DNA of 64,000 bases from Streptomyces sp. ST2-7A (GTDB lineage: Bacteria > Actinomycetota > Actinomycetes > Streptomycetales > Streptomycetaceae): NCBI RefSeq assembly GCF_021390475.1, contig NZ_JAJUWS010000007.1, positions 111,701-175,700 on the forward strand. The letters run 5' to 3'. The translations under genes were made by a program, and so were the position numbers. This document shows, piece by piece, positions 19,838-27,764 of the stretch. Positions within the stretch are counted from its first letter, which is position 1. The number at the start of each line of letters is the position of its first letter. The notes below the pieces were generated by a model. It was not told the DNA's origin and made no database searches. It saw nothing but the letters and a program-made list of their open reading frames with translations.

Positions 19838-20953
19838 ATGATTCGGCATCGCGCCTTGGAAAAAGTTGACACCTCGGTCCCCGTCACCGTGACCACCGAC
19901 CGCACCTTACGGATCAAAGTCATTGACTCGTGTGGAATGACCTGCAACTTCTGTCACAATGAAGGGACGGCCGTCAGTGTCGACAATCGCCGCCGTTCCC
20001 CCGGTCCGTATTCCGGATCGGGCGCATCCGGCCGCGTCTCCATCTATGCCGCGACCAACGGAGCGCGATTCCTCAGCGCGCCGATTCTCCCAACAGGTGA
20101 GTTCCAGAACTGCCTCGATCGGCTTCGAGAATCCATGGGCTTCAACGAGGTTCATCTGACCGGCGGGGAACCGACCCTGCATCCCCGGCTGCCCGCCCTC
20201 ATCACCGTGACGCGGCAGGCCGGTTACCGCGTGAGCATCACGTCGAACGGCGAGAACGGGGAGCGAGTGCTGACCGACTGTGCGAAAGCCGGTCTCGGTC
20301 ACATCAACTTCTCCATCTTCGGCACCACGCCGCAAGAGCTCGCTCTGGTCCAGCACGCCCGGTTCCGCACGTCGGGGCTGGCCAGCGGTAAAATCAATGC
20401 TCTGGACCGGTCGATCCGGCTTGCCACGGACCTCGGCCTCGAGAGCCGTGCCAACATCGTTCTACCAAACCGCAAGCATGTGGACCGCGTACGCCGGCTA
20501 CTGGATAAGTACACCCCCGCCCTGTCCGTGCGTGTTCTTTCCTCGCTCGCTGACGGTCAGGAATCGCTGGACGCCATCGACCAGCTTATCAACGACCTCG
20601 GAGCCGAGCTGGAAAGCGTAGGTTTGATCGCCGGGACCTCCGGCTTCCGTATGAACTACCGGCTCCCCGGCGGCCGGCCTTTGACGGTCAAGCACATCAG
20701 GCCCACGCGGTTGCCTGTCACATGCAGTGGCTGCCGGTTCAACAACTCCACTGACTGTGAAGAGAGCTACTACGGAATCCGGCTGTATCGCGATACCTCC
20801 GGGACCTTCCAGGTCGGCATCTGTATCCAGCGCATGGATCTCTGTCTGCCTGTGGAAGAGTTTCTTGGCAGTGACATCCGCGAGGAGGTCATCAGGCTCC
20901 GCACAACGGACCACGACCACTTGACCCGCAGCATCTCACCAGGAGTGACCTGA
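19838..20953 (+). CDS. MoaA-like radical SAM enzyme of unknown substrate
   Basis: A 371-residue radical SAM protein. The [4Fe-4S] site is Cys32, Cys36, Cys39 in DSCGMTCNFCHNEG. The SAM-binding GGEP motif is at 109-112 (HLTGGEPTLHP), then a standard half-barrel (YRVSITSNGENG, HINFSIFG). The C-terminal region carries a second cysteine set (Cys296, Cys299, Cys307, Cys329: CSGCRFNN...DC...GIC), suggesting an auxiliary cluster in the MoaA position. It lacks the MoaA GG tail and no other molybdopterin genes are present, so GTP cyclisation is unlikely. Four bases separate it from the CYTH gene, so they form an operon. The start ATG 19838 has GAGGAAAGAG upstream. Base composition is lower in GC than the flanks, suggesting transfer. 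Confidence 0.85.
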   Translation: MIRHRALEKVDTSVPVTVTTDRTLRIKVIDSCGMTCNFCHNEGTAVSVDNRRRSPGPYSGSGASGRVSIYAATNGARFLSAPILPTGEFQNCLDRLRESMGFNEVHLTGGEPTLHPRLPALITVTRQAGYRVSITSNGENGERVLTDCAKAGLGHINFSIFGTTPQELALVQHARFRTSGLASGKINALDRSIRLATDLGLESRANIVLPNRKHVDRVRRLLDKYTPALSVRVLSSLADGQESLDAIDQLINDLGAELESVGLIAGTSGFRMNYRLPGGRPLTVKHIRPTRLPVTCSGCRFNNSTDCEESYYGIRLYRDTSGTFQVGICIQRMDLCLPVEEFLGSDIREEVIRLRTTDHDHLTRSISPGVT

Positions 20954-20956
20954 CCC

Positions 20957-21505
20957 ATGACCCAGCACGAGTACGAGGCGAAGTTCCTTGACATCGACGC
21001 GGACGCCATCCGCGAGCAGCTCCGGACCGCAGGTGCGCGGCTGGCCTTCGACCGCACCCTGTTCACCCGCCTCATCTTCGAGAACGACACCGTTCGGGGC
21101 GAACAATGGCTCCGGCTCCGCGACGAAGGCGGCAAGACGACCCTCACCCTCAAGCAGGTCACCGACGCCACCACCATCAACGGGACCAAAGAGATCGAGA
21201 TCGAGGTCAGCGACCTCGACACCACCGCCGAACTTCTCACTGCACTCGGCCTCCGGCAGGTTCGCTACCAGCAGAACTACCGCGAGGAATGGCAGCTCGG
21301 CGCCATCACTTACGATCTCGACACCTGGCCCGATCTGCCGACCTTCCTTGAAATCGAAGGCCCCTCCGAGGACGCCGTCCGCAAGGCCACCGCCAACCTT
21401 GGCCTCGACTACACCCGGGCCCGCTACGGCAGCATCGACCTCCTCTACAAGACCGAACAGGACCGCGACATCCTCAGCGAGCCCACCCTCCTCTTTTCGA
21501 CCTGA
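20957..21505 (+). CDS. CYTH-domain (class IV adenylate cyclase-like) protein
   Basis: A 182-residue CYTH/triphosphate-tunnel protein. It opens MTQHEYEAKF with the diagnostic ExExK motif (Glu5, Glu7, Lys9). Arg/Lys-rich strands follow that line the tunnel (LFTRLIFEND, EQWLRLRDEGGKTTLTLKQV, GTKEIEIEVSD) and EIEGPSEDAVRKATANLGLD near the end. The fold uses metal to act on triphosphates: CyaB makes cAMP, ThTPase and tripolyphosphatases hydrolyse. Which reaction applies cannot be told. Direct coupling to a radical SAM enzyme suggests a role on a nucleotide or triphosphate intermediate. The ribosome site AGGAG lies inside the end of the radical SAM gene. Confidence 0.86.
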   Translation: MTQHEYEAKFLDIDADAIREQLRTAGARLAFDRTLFTRLIFENDTVRGEQWLRLRDEGGKTTLTLKQVTDATTINGTKEIEIEVSDLDTTAELLTALGLRQVRYQQNYREEWQLGAITYDLDTWPDLPTFLEIEGPSEDAVRKATANLGLDYTRARYGSIDLLYKTEQDRDILSEPTLLFST

Positions 21506-21887
21506 CCTGCCATCCCGCCACACGAGACCCGCTGCACGCTGCGCTCCCCCTGGCCCCGCCCTCGGTCGGAATGTCCGGCCTTTACCGAGAGCGGGGCCCA
21601 TACCTTCCCGAACTGTCCCGAGTTTCGCAAAGTCGGTGATGTGCCCCCGGTTCGGGGGAGTCGGGCTGCTGGACAATCAGTCGTCCAGCGTCCCCGGGGG
21701 CACTCACGCCCCGCAGTTACCCGCCTGAGTTCCGGCGTCCCGGGTCGCTCTCCGGGGACGGGCGCGACCGGCCCCGCCGACGGGACCTGACCGGTGATGC
21801 GCCGCCTGTTACGGAGTCGGCCCCCGGTCCGGACCGCGCGGGGCGCGGTGCGGGCCGGGGGCCGACAGGGGTCCCGGAGGGGCCGGC
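21506..21887. other. intergenic boundary between accessory block and sugar importer
   Basis: No gene seen. A small hairpin CCCCCG-gtt-CGGGGG (21644-21658) may end the CYTH operon, and ACCGCGC-ggg-GCGCGGT (21832-21848) may end the leftward permease operon. GC content climbs back to that of the host across this stretch. I found no direct repeats or tRNA remnant marking an insertion site. Confidence 0.4.
21832..21848 (-). terminator. hairpin after MalG-type permease gene
   Basis: Perfect 7-bp arms ACCGCGC/GCGCGGT with a 3-base loop, 40 bases past the permease stop on the minus strand. Confidence 0.5.
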
Positions 21888-22724
21888 TCAGCCCTTGGTG
21901 GCGCCCGCCGTCAGGCCGCCCGCCAGGTGGCGCTCCGCCACCGCGTAGAAGGCCAGCGCGGGCAGCATCGCCAGCACCAGGTAGGCCATCACCCGGGCGG
22001 TGTCCGAGGCGTACTGCCCCTGGAACTGCTGCACGCCCAGTGGCAGCGTCCACAGGTTCGGGTCGGTGAAGATCACCAGCGGCAGGAAGAAGTTGTTCCA
22101 GCTCGCCACGACCGCCAGCACCGACACCGTGGCCAGCGCCGGCCGCGCCATCGGCAGCAGCACCCGGAAGAAGAATCCGAACGGCGAGCAGCCGTCCAGG
22201 ATCGCCGCCTCCTCCACCTCGCGCGGGATCTCCCGGAAGAAGCCGCGCAGGATGATGATCGTGATCGGCAGGCTGAACGCCACCTGCGGCAGGATCACGC
22301 CCAGCGGATTGTCCAGCAGCCCCAGCGAGCGCAGCAGGACGAACAGCGGCAGGATGGCCGCCGCGAAGGGGAACATCAGGCCCACGGTGAAGAGGGTGAA
22401 GAACGCCTCGCGGCCCCGGAAGGCGTACCGGGCGAAGACGAAGGACGCCATCGCCCCCAGCCCGGCCACCAGGACGGTGGTGACCACGCCGATCATCAGG
22501 CTGTTGAACACCTGGCGCCAGAAATTCTCCGACGCCAGCACGTCGCCGTAGTTCTCCGGGCGCCACGGCGAGGGCAGGCCGAAGGGGTTCTGCGACAGTT
22601 GGGCGCTGTCCTTGAAGCCGCCGAGGACGGCGAAGAGCAGCGGTCCGACGATCACGATGGCGAGGCCGAGCGCCAGGAGCTGGCGGGAGACCCCGACGAG
22701 GAGTGTGCTGCGGCGCTGGTTCAC
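21888..22724 (-). CDS. carbohydrate ABC transporter permease (MalG type)
   Basis: A 278-residue inner-membrane permease with six predicted helices and the EAA loop EEAAILDGCSPFGFFFRVLLPMARPAL (about 180-205) that contacts the ATPase. The MalG family pairs with a MalF-type partner to move sugars delivered by a lipoprotein. The GTG start overlaps the upstream MalF-type gene by 4 bases. No ATPase gene is in the operon, as usual in streptomycetes where MsiK serves many such importers. Confidence 0.92.
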   Translation of the reverse strand: MNQRRSTLLVGVSRQLLALGLAIVIVGPLLFAVLGGFKDSAQLSQNPFGLPSPWRPENYGDVLASENFWRQVFNSLMIGVVTTVLVAGLGAMASFVFARYAFRGREAFFTLFTVGLMFPFAAAILPLFVLLRSLGLLDNPLGVILPQVAFSLPITIIILRGFFREIPREVEEAAILDGCSPFGFFFRVLLPMARPALATVSVLAVVASWNNFFLPLVIFTDPNLWTLPLGVQQFQGQYASDTARVMAYLVLAMLPALAFYAVAERHLAGGLTAGATKG

Positions 22725-23728
22725 TTCGCCCCTCCCATGGTGGTGAGCGCGCCCTGCGTGTCACGACGCATCACGAAGCGCAGGTACAGCAGGGCGAACA
22801 CCATGCTGATCAGGAACATCGCCACGCTGAACGCGCTGGCGTAACCGAACTGGTAGCGCTGGAAGCCGTAGTCGAACATCGTCACGGCCAGCGTCTCGGA
22901 GGAGCGCACGGGCCCGCCGCGGGTCATCACCCAGACCAGGTCGAAGAGCTGGATGGTGCCGATGACCGACAGGAAGACGCTGATCCGGATGGTCGGGCCC
23001 ATCAGCGGCAGCGTGATGTGCCGGAACTGCTGCCAGGGGCTCGCGCCGTCCAGCGAGGACGCCTCGCTCAGCTCGTGCGGGATGCTCTGCCGCCCGGCCA
23101 GGTAGAGGATCGTGTAGAAGCCGAAGAACTTCCAGGTGATGACGACGAACAGGGACATCAGCACGGTGTCCGGGTCGGCGAGCCAGGCCCGCTGCAGGGA
23201 CTCCAGTCCGATCGAGCCCAGCACGTGGTTGAGCAGGCCCGAGTCCGGCGCGAGGATGCTGGTGAACAGCACCGCCGTGATCACCTCGGAGAGCACGTAC
23301 GGGGCGAAGAACAGCAGGCGGTAGACCGCCCGACCGCGGATCCGCTGGTTCAGCAGCAGCGCCAGGCCCATGGCCATCGGCAGCTGGATGACCAGCGCGA
23401 GCAGGATCAGGATGCCGCCGCGCCGCAGGTCCCCGAGGAAGACCGGGTCGCTCAGCATGCGGCGGAAGTTGTCCAACCCCACGAAGTCGGTGGGCAGGCC
23501 GCCCATCCCGTTCCAGGAGTAGAGGCTGAACCACATCGCCAGACCCACCGGTGTGAGTACCAGCAGCCCGTAGAGCAGCAGGGCGGGCGAGAGGAAGAAC
23601 GCCACGGTCAGGCGTTTGTCCCGGCGACGCCGGTCGGTCGGCATCGCGTGCGCCGGCGACCGGGGTGGTTTGCCGCCGCGGCGGTTGGCCGCGTTCGGCT
23701 CGTCGGTCGTCAACACCGGAGAGGTCAT
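22721..23728 (-). CDS. carbohydrate ABC transporter permease (MalF type)
   Basis: A 335-residue permease: about 45 residues of charged cytoplasmic N-terminus, then hydrophobic segments starting LTVAFFLSPALLLYGLLVLTPVG, and the EAA loop ELSEASSLDGASPWQQFRHITLPLMGPTI. It forms the membrane heterodimer with the downstream MalG-type protein. The start is ATG 23728 with GGAG upstream; an internal ATG before PTDRRRRDKR is possible. It is separated from the binding-protein gene by 560 bases with strong hairpins, so permease expression is expected to be lower than that of the binding protein. Confidence 0.92.
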   Translation of the reverse strand: MTSPVLTTDEPNAANRRGGKPPRSPAHAMPTDRRRRDKRLTVAFFLSPALLLYGLLVLTPVGLAMWFSLYSWNGMGGLPTDFVGLDNFRRMLSDPVFLGDLRRGGILILLALVIQLPMAMGLALLLNQRIRGRAVYRLLFFAPYVLSEVITAVLFTSILAPDSGLLNHVLGSIGLESLQRAWLADPDTVLMSLFVVITWKFFGFYTILYLAGRQSIPHELSEASSLDGASPWQQFRHITLPLMGPTIRISVFLSVIGTIQLFDLVWVMTRGGPVRSSETLAVTMFDYGFQRYQFGYASAFSVAMFLISMVFALLYLRFVMRRDTQGALTTMGGAK

Positions 23729-24165
23729 GGTCGGGCTCCGCTTCGGGAGAACGGTTGGGGCGGCCGGTCGCGCCCCGGGGTGCACCGGCTGGGGCCGGCG
23801 GACGGGGCGGACCGGTGAGGGTCCGGACCACCCGCCGGATACGGGTACGGGTACGCGGGGGTCGGGGGCCCGGACCGTACGGCCCGGGGCGACGCCCTCC
23901 GCGACATCTGCGGCTCGGAGGGCCCTGGTTCCCGGGAACGGTGGTTCCGGGGAACGGTGTGGTGCTCGTGGTGCTCGTGGTGCCGGGAGGCCCGGGGGCG
24001 GCGGTGACGTGCCGCCGCGCCGCCGGGACCCGTTGCCGTGGGCGACGGGGCGCGAGCCCGTGGGCCGGCCTCCCGGGTGCGGGGCCGGCGGACCGGGTCG
24101 TTCCATCGACCGGGTCCGGTCGGCGTCCCTCCGGGGAGGGGCGCGGTCGGGGCGTCCTCCCCGAC

Positions 24166-24193
24166 GCCGGTACCACCCGGGGGTGGTACCGGC
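24166..24193 (-). terminator. 13-bp perfect hairpin downstream of binding-protein gene
   Basis: Arms GCCGGTACCACCC (24166-24178) and its complement (24181-24193) flank a 2-base centre. It is the second strong hairpin after the binding-protein gene. Confidence 0.55.
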
Positions 24194-24246
24194 CCCGCGC
24201 CGGTGGGGAGCCGACCCGGTGGTGCCGGTCGACTCCCCTCGCCGGC

Positions 24247-24281
24247 GTACCGCGCGCGGGGCGGAACCCCGCGCGCGGTAC
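24247..24281 (-). terminator. 15-bp perfect hairpin after binding-protein gene
   Basis: Arms 24247-24261 and 24267-24281 (GTACCGCGCGCGGGG and complement) with loop cggaa, 8 bases past the stop of the sugar-binding lipoprotein. Likely partial terminator or mRNA 3' stabiliser. Confidence 0.72.
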
Positions 24282-24288
24282 GGGCGTG

Positions 24289-25569
24289 CTACCCCTCGGC
24301 CCGGGCGGCCTCGGTGATGGCCTCGGTCACCTGCTCCGGGGTGGCGACCCCGGCGAACAGCTCGGCGACGCTGCTGTTGACCTGCGCGCCGACGGCCGGC
24401 GGGAACGCCTGGTCGAGGTAGAGCTGGAAGCCGTTGGCGGCGGCCATGGTCTCGGCCACCTCGCGGAGGTTGGGGTCCTCCACCAGCTCGATGGCCTCCT
24501 CGGTGACCGGCAGGCCGGCACCGGACTCGACGTACGTCGCGTGCTGCTCGGAGGCCGAGATGAACATGGCGAAGTCCACGGCCTCCTTGGGAGCGTTGGC
24601 CGAGACGGCGAAGCCGTTGCCACCGCCGAAGACCTCGTCCAGGGAGCCCGCGCCGCCCTCGACCTCCGGGAAGGGGAAGAAGCCGAGGTCGTCACCGAGG
24701 CCGCCGCCCGAGTCCGCCTGGACCGCCGGGGCCCACTGGCCCATCAGCTCCATGGCGGCCCGGCCGCTGCCGACCAGGGCGGCCTGGCCGTCGGGGGTGG
24801 AGTAGTCGGCGCCCAGGTAGCCGTTCTGGAAGGGCTCCAGTTCGGCCAGCTCGCGCAGCCGCTCGCCCGCCTCGACGAAGCCGGGGTGGGTGAAGTCGTT
24901 GCTGTGGGCGGCGTCCTCGAGGGCCTCCAGGCCCGCGACGCGCATCGCCAGGTAGGACCAGTAGAAGTGGCCGGGCCACTCCTCCTTGCCCGCCAGGGCG
25001 ATCGGGATGATGTCGGCGTCCTTGAGGGTCTGGACGACCTCCAGGAACTCGGCCCAGGTGGTCGGCGGCTCCTCGATGCCGGCCTCGGCGAAGAGCGACT
25101 TGTTGTACCAGAAGCCGACCATGCCCGCGTCGACGGGGATGCCGTAGGAGGCGCCGTTGACACGGTAGGGGGCGATCGCGGCGTCGGTGAACTGGTCCAT
25201 GGCGGTACCGCCCACCACGTCCAGGTCCTTCACCAGGCCGGCCTCCACCTGCTGGGACAGCACGCCGCCGCCCCAGGTGGAGAAGACGTCCGGCATGTCA
25301 CCACCGGCGGTGATGGTGGTCATCTTGGACTTGAACGCCTCGTTCTCCAGCGCGGTGACGTTCACCGTCACGCCGGGGTTCTGTGCCTCGAACTCCTCGA
25401 CCCACTCGTCGTAGATGGTGGCGTTCGGCTCCGTGGTGCCGATGTGCCACCAGTCGATCGAGACCCCACCTCCGGCATCGGAATCGTTATCTGAGTTCCC
25501 CCCGCCGCATGCGGCGAGCAGGAGGGTGGAGGCCACCAAGGCCATAGCACCGCGCCGACGTAGCGACAT
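24289..25569 (-). CDS. sugar-binding lipoprotein of ABC importer
   Basis: Extracellular substrate-binding protein, 426 residues. The signal peptide MSLRRRGAMALVASTLLLAAC ends in a clear lipobox (LAAC-GGG), so the mature protein is lipid-anchored. The body is a cluster B/UgpB-like binding fold (WWHIGTTEPNATIYDEWVEEFEAQNPGVTVNVTAL, MPDVFSTWGGGVLSQQVEAG, YGIPVDAGMVGFWYNKSLFAEAGIEEPPTTWAEF). The sugar is not identifiable from sequence. The start ATG 25569 with AAGGGG upstream is preferred over ATG 25590 because it gives the proper signal peptide. A pair of inverted CCGATAATTT motifs lies in its promoter region. Confidence 0.92.
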   Translation of the reverse strand: MSLRRRGAMALVASTLLLAACGGGNSDNDSDAGGGVSIDWWHIGTTEPNATIYDEWVEEFEAQNPGVTVNVTALENEAFKSKMTTITAGGDMPDVFSTWGGGVLSQQVEAGLVKDLDVVGGTAMDQFTDAAIAPYRVNGASYGIPVDAGMVGFWYNKSLFAEAGIEEPPTTWAEFLEVVQTLKDADIIPIALAGKEEWPGHFYWSYLAMRVAGLEALEDAAHSNDFTHPGFVEAGERLRELAELEPFQNGYLGADYSTPDGQAALVGSGRAAMELMGQWAPAVQADSGGGLGDDLGFFPFPEVEGGAGSLDEVFGGGNGFAVSANAPKEAVDFAMFISASEQHATYVESGAGLPVTEEAIELVEDPNLREVAETMAAANGFQLYLDQAFPPAVGAQVNSSVAELFAGVATPEQVTEAITEAARAEG

Positions 25570-25593
25570 GATCGTGCCCCTTCGCACCAAAGC

Positions 25594-25726
25594 AGAAATT
25601 ATCGGCCTGCTGTCGAAAAATTTGTAGGCGCACCATAGGAGGACACGGAGGTCACGTCAACGGATCTGACGTAGAGCATTGGTTTTGGCAGGTCACCCGT
25701 CTCCGATCCGACCGATAATTTTCGGT
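25594..25726 (-). promoter_or_regulatory. promoter region with inverted CCGATAATTT sites
   Basis: The AT-rich upstream region of the sugar importer has the motif CCGATAATTT twice in opposite orientation: on the minus strand at 25605-25596 and on the plus strand at 25712-25721. The second is part of ACCGA-n6-TCGGT (25711-25726). Probably operator half sites for a sugar-responsive repressor. No CebR or DasR site is seen here. Confidence 0.45.
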
Positions 25727-25879
25727 GTGGAGGTCATCCGGGAGGGGGCCCCGGGGGTCCCGGGGTCGGTGGTGCGGGGCTGTGCGACGGGGGTGGCGTG
25801 AGGGTTTCGGGGATGTGTCGGGTGGGTTGTCGGAGGGATCACGGGGTGGGTGTGGCGATGGGAGGGGGGTCGTTCCGTA

Positions 25880-25912
25880 ACCTTTCGGAGACCTTTCGGA
25901 GACCTTTCGGGG
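25880..25912. repeat. three 11-bp direct repeats (acctttcggag)
   Basis: ACCTTTCGGAG at 25880-25890 and 25891-25901, then ACCTTTCGGGG at 25902-25912. A spacing of exactly one helical turn is typical of cooperative DNA-binding sites. The sequence does not match the PhoP consensus. It lies between the acr3 terminator and the sugar importer promoter. Confidence 0.6.
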
Positions 25913-25964
25913 TCCCCGGAGGTCATTCTTCACCCATCGGGGGGTTCCCGTCCCGCGGACGACG

Positions 25965-26003
25965 GAGGCGGGGGACGGAGGTCACACCTCCGTCCCCCGC
26001 CTC
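25965..26003 (-). terminator. 18-bp perfect hairpin after acr3
   Basis: Arms 25965-25982 and 25986-26003 (GAGGCGGGGGACGGAGGT and complement) with loop cac, just beyond the acr3 stop on the minus strand. Confidence 0.8.
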
Positions 26004-26024
26004 GCGGCCGGGCGCACCGCCCGA

Positions 26025-27257
26025 TCAGTCGACCCCCACCCGCCCGGACGGGCCGTCGGGCGACGCCGTCGGGGTGGCTCCCGGGGCCGTCGGTACCCCC
26101 GGGGAGGGCGCGTCGGAGCCGGCGTCGGACCCGGGGGAGGACGGGGTGCCCGGTGCGCCGAAGCGGCGCCGCCACGCCAGCGAGACGTACACCAGGGCGA
26201 TCAGCACCGGCACCTCGATCAGCGGCCCCACCACCCCGGACAGGGCCTGGCCGCTGGTCACCCCGAAGGTGCCGATCGCGACCGCGATGGCCAGCTCGAA
26301 GTTGTTGCCGGCCGCCGTGAACGCCAACGTGGTGGTGCGCTCGTAACCCAGGCCGATGAACCACCCCAGCGCGAAGGTGCCGAACCACATCAGCGCGAAG
26401 TAGATCAGCAGCGGCACCGCGATCCGGGCCACGTCCAGGGGCCGGGAGGTGATGGTGTCCCCCTGGAGGGCGAAGAGCAGCACGATCGTGAAGAGCAGCC
26501 CGTACAGCGCCCACGGTCCGATCCGGGGCAGGAACCGCTCCTCGTACCGCTCGCGCCCCATCCGCCGCTCGCCCACCCGTCGGGTGAGGAATCCTGCCAG
26601 CAGCGGGATGCCGAGGAAGATCGCCACGTTCGCCGCGATCTTCCACACCGAGACGTCCAGCGCCTCGCCGTCGCCCAGCCCCAGCCACCGGGGCAGCAGA
26701 TCCAGGTAGAACCAGCCGAGCAGGCCGAAGGCGAAGACCTGGAAGACGGAGTTCAGGGCGACCAGCACCGCCGCCGCCTCACGGTCCCCGCAGGCCAGGT
26801 CGTTCCAGATGATGACCATCGCGATGCACCGGGCCAGGCCCACGATGATCAGACCGGTGCGGTACTCCGGCAGGTCGGCCAGGAAGATCCACGCCAGGGC
26901 GAACATCACGGCCGGCCCGACCAGCCAGTTGATCACCAGCGAGGAGATCAGCAGGCGGCGGTCGTCGGTGACGGTGTCCAGCCGGTCGTACCGGACCTTG
27001 GCCAGCACCGGGTACATCATCACCAGCAGGCCCAGGGCGATCGGCAGGGAGATCCCGCCGATCTCCACGGCCGCGAGCGCCGTGTCCAGACCGGGAACCA
27101 CCCGCCCCAACCCCAGCCCGATCGCCATCGCCAGCAGGATCCACACGGCGAGGAAACGGTCCAGGGTGGACAGCCTGCCCACCAGCGCGGCGGCTCCGGG
27201 CGCGGCGGCGGGGTCGGGCCCGGGGCCGGCGGTCGGTCCCGCCTCACGGGCGCTCAC
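26025..27257 (-). CDS. acr3: Acr3-family arsenite efflux permease
   Basis: A 410-residue ten-helix membrane protein of the Acr3 (BART superfamily) arsenite exporters. The conserved functional cysteine segment GLARCIAMVIIWNDLACGDREAAAVLVALNS is present (about 145-175), followed by YERTTTLAFTAAGNNFELAIAVAIGTFG and GPLIEVPVLIALVYV. It extrudes As(OH)3 using the proton gradient. Both termini have Pro/Gly-rich tails of 30-40 residues. The GTG start at 27257 overlaps the arsR stop (GTGA), so the two genes form one transcript, opposite arsC. Together with arsC it completes detoxification: arsenate to arsenite to export. Confidence 0.94.
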   Translation of the reverse strand: MSAREAGPTAGPGPDPAAAPGAAALVGRLSTLDRFLAVWILLAMAIGLGLGRVVPGLDTALAAVEIGGISLPIALGLLVMMYPVLAKVRYDRLDTVTDDRRLLISSLVINWLVGPAVMFALAWIFLADLPEYRTGLIIVGLARCIAMVIIWNDLACGDREAAAVLVALNSVFQVFAFGLLGWFYLDLLPRWLGLGDGEALDVSVWKIAANVAIFLGIPLLAGFLTRRVGERRMGRERYEERFLPRIGPWALYGLLFTIVLLFALQGDTITSRPLDVARIAVPLLIYFALMWFGTFALGWFIGLGYERTTTLAFTAAGNNFELAIAVAIGTFGVTSGQALSGVVGPLIEVPVLIALVYVSLAWRRRFGAPGTPSSPGSDAGSDAPSPGVPTAPGATPTASPDGPSGRVGVD

Positions 27258-27568
27258 GGGCAGGTCCGCTTGCGGTCGCCGGAGAGGGTCTCGCGGGCCA
27301 GCTCGGCCAGCTCCCCGAACCCCTCGGAGAGACCGGTGAGCGCCTCGGGGCGCAGCCGGTAGTAGGTGAAGCGCCCGCACGGCTCGGTCTCCACCACGCC
27401 CGCCTCGCGCAGGACCCGCAGGTGGTTGGAGAGGTTGGTCTGCCGGGCGCCGGTTTCGGCGACCAGGTGCGTGGTACACAGGGTCTCGCGGGCCAACAGG
27501 GTCACGATCCTCAGCCGCAGCGGGTCACCCAGCGCGCGCATCAGATCAGCATCGACTGACATCAGCAT
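27254..27568 (-). CDS. arsR: ArsR/SmtB-family metalloregulator (second copy)
   Basis: A 104-residue winged-helix repressor: LMRALGDPLRLRIVTLLARETLCTTHLVAETGARQTNLSNHLRVLREAGVVETEPCGRFTYYRL. Its thiols are arranged as one Cys in the recognition-helix region (TLCTTH) and one in EPCGRF, with a third near the C-terminus (RTCP), unlike the CxC of the 16445 copy. It is therefore a different ArsR subtype, closer to CmtR-like proteins. It is upstream of and overlaps acr3. There is no strong ribosome site before ATG 27568, so the transcript may be leaderless. A palindrome covers the start codon and suggests autoregulation. Confidence 0.9.
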   Translation of the reverse strand: MLMSVDADLMRALGDPLRLRIVTLLARETLCTTHLVAETGARQTNLSNHLRVLREAGVVETEPCGRFTYYRLRPEALTGLSEGFGELAELARETLSGDRKRTCP

Positions 27569-27576
27569 GTGCTGAT
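27561..27576. promoter_or_regulatory. palindrome ATCAGCA-tg-TGCTGAT at arsR start
   Basis: Perfect 7-bp arms overlapping the second arsR start codon, with another ATCAGCA at 27544-27550. Position and symmetry fit an ArsR operator controlling arsR-acr3 and the divergent arsC. Confidence 0.6.
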
Positions 27577-27764
27577 ACTGTCACACGTGTCGGTGTCCCG
27601 CCGACCCCGCCCCCGCGCGTCCCGCGCGCCGGCCCCTCCGCACCGCTCGCGACGTTCGTGTCCGTCGCGGCGTTCGCACCCGCCCCGAGCCGCGCGCCCG
27701 GGACCCGTGGCCGGAACACCCGACCGGCCCCGGGCCGGTCGGCGAGAAGGAAGAAACGGAACCC

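Larger units (their letters stand above)
23729..24288. other. 560-base gap in sugar importer operon
   Basis: Non-coding, very GC-rich. Contents: repeated gtggtgctc units (about 23960-23985), two near-identical palindromic pieces around GGTTCCCGGGAACGGTG (about 23929-23962), a perfect 13-bp hairpin at 24166-24193 and a perfect 15-bp hairpin at 24247-24281. No gene on either strand is convincing. Confidence 0.5.

Noticed and set aside
25880..25912. PHO box array
   Set aside because: Spacing fits (11 bp) but the units do not match the GTTCACC-type consensus.
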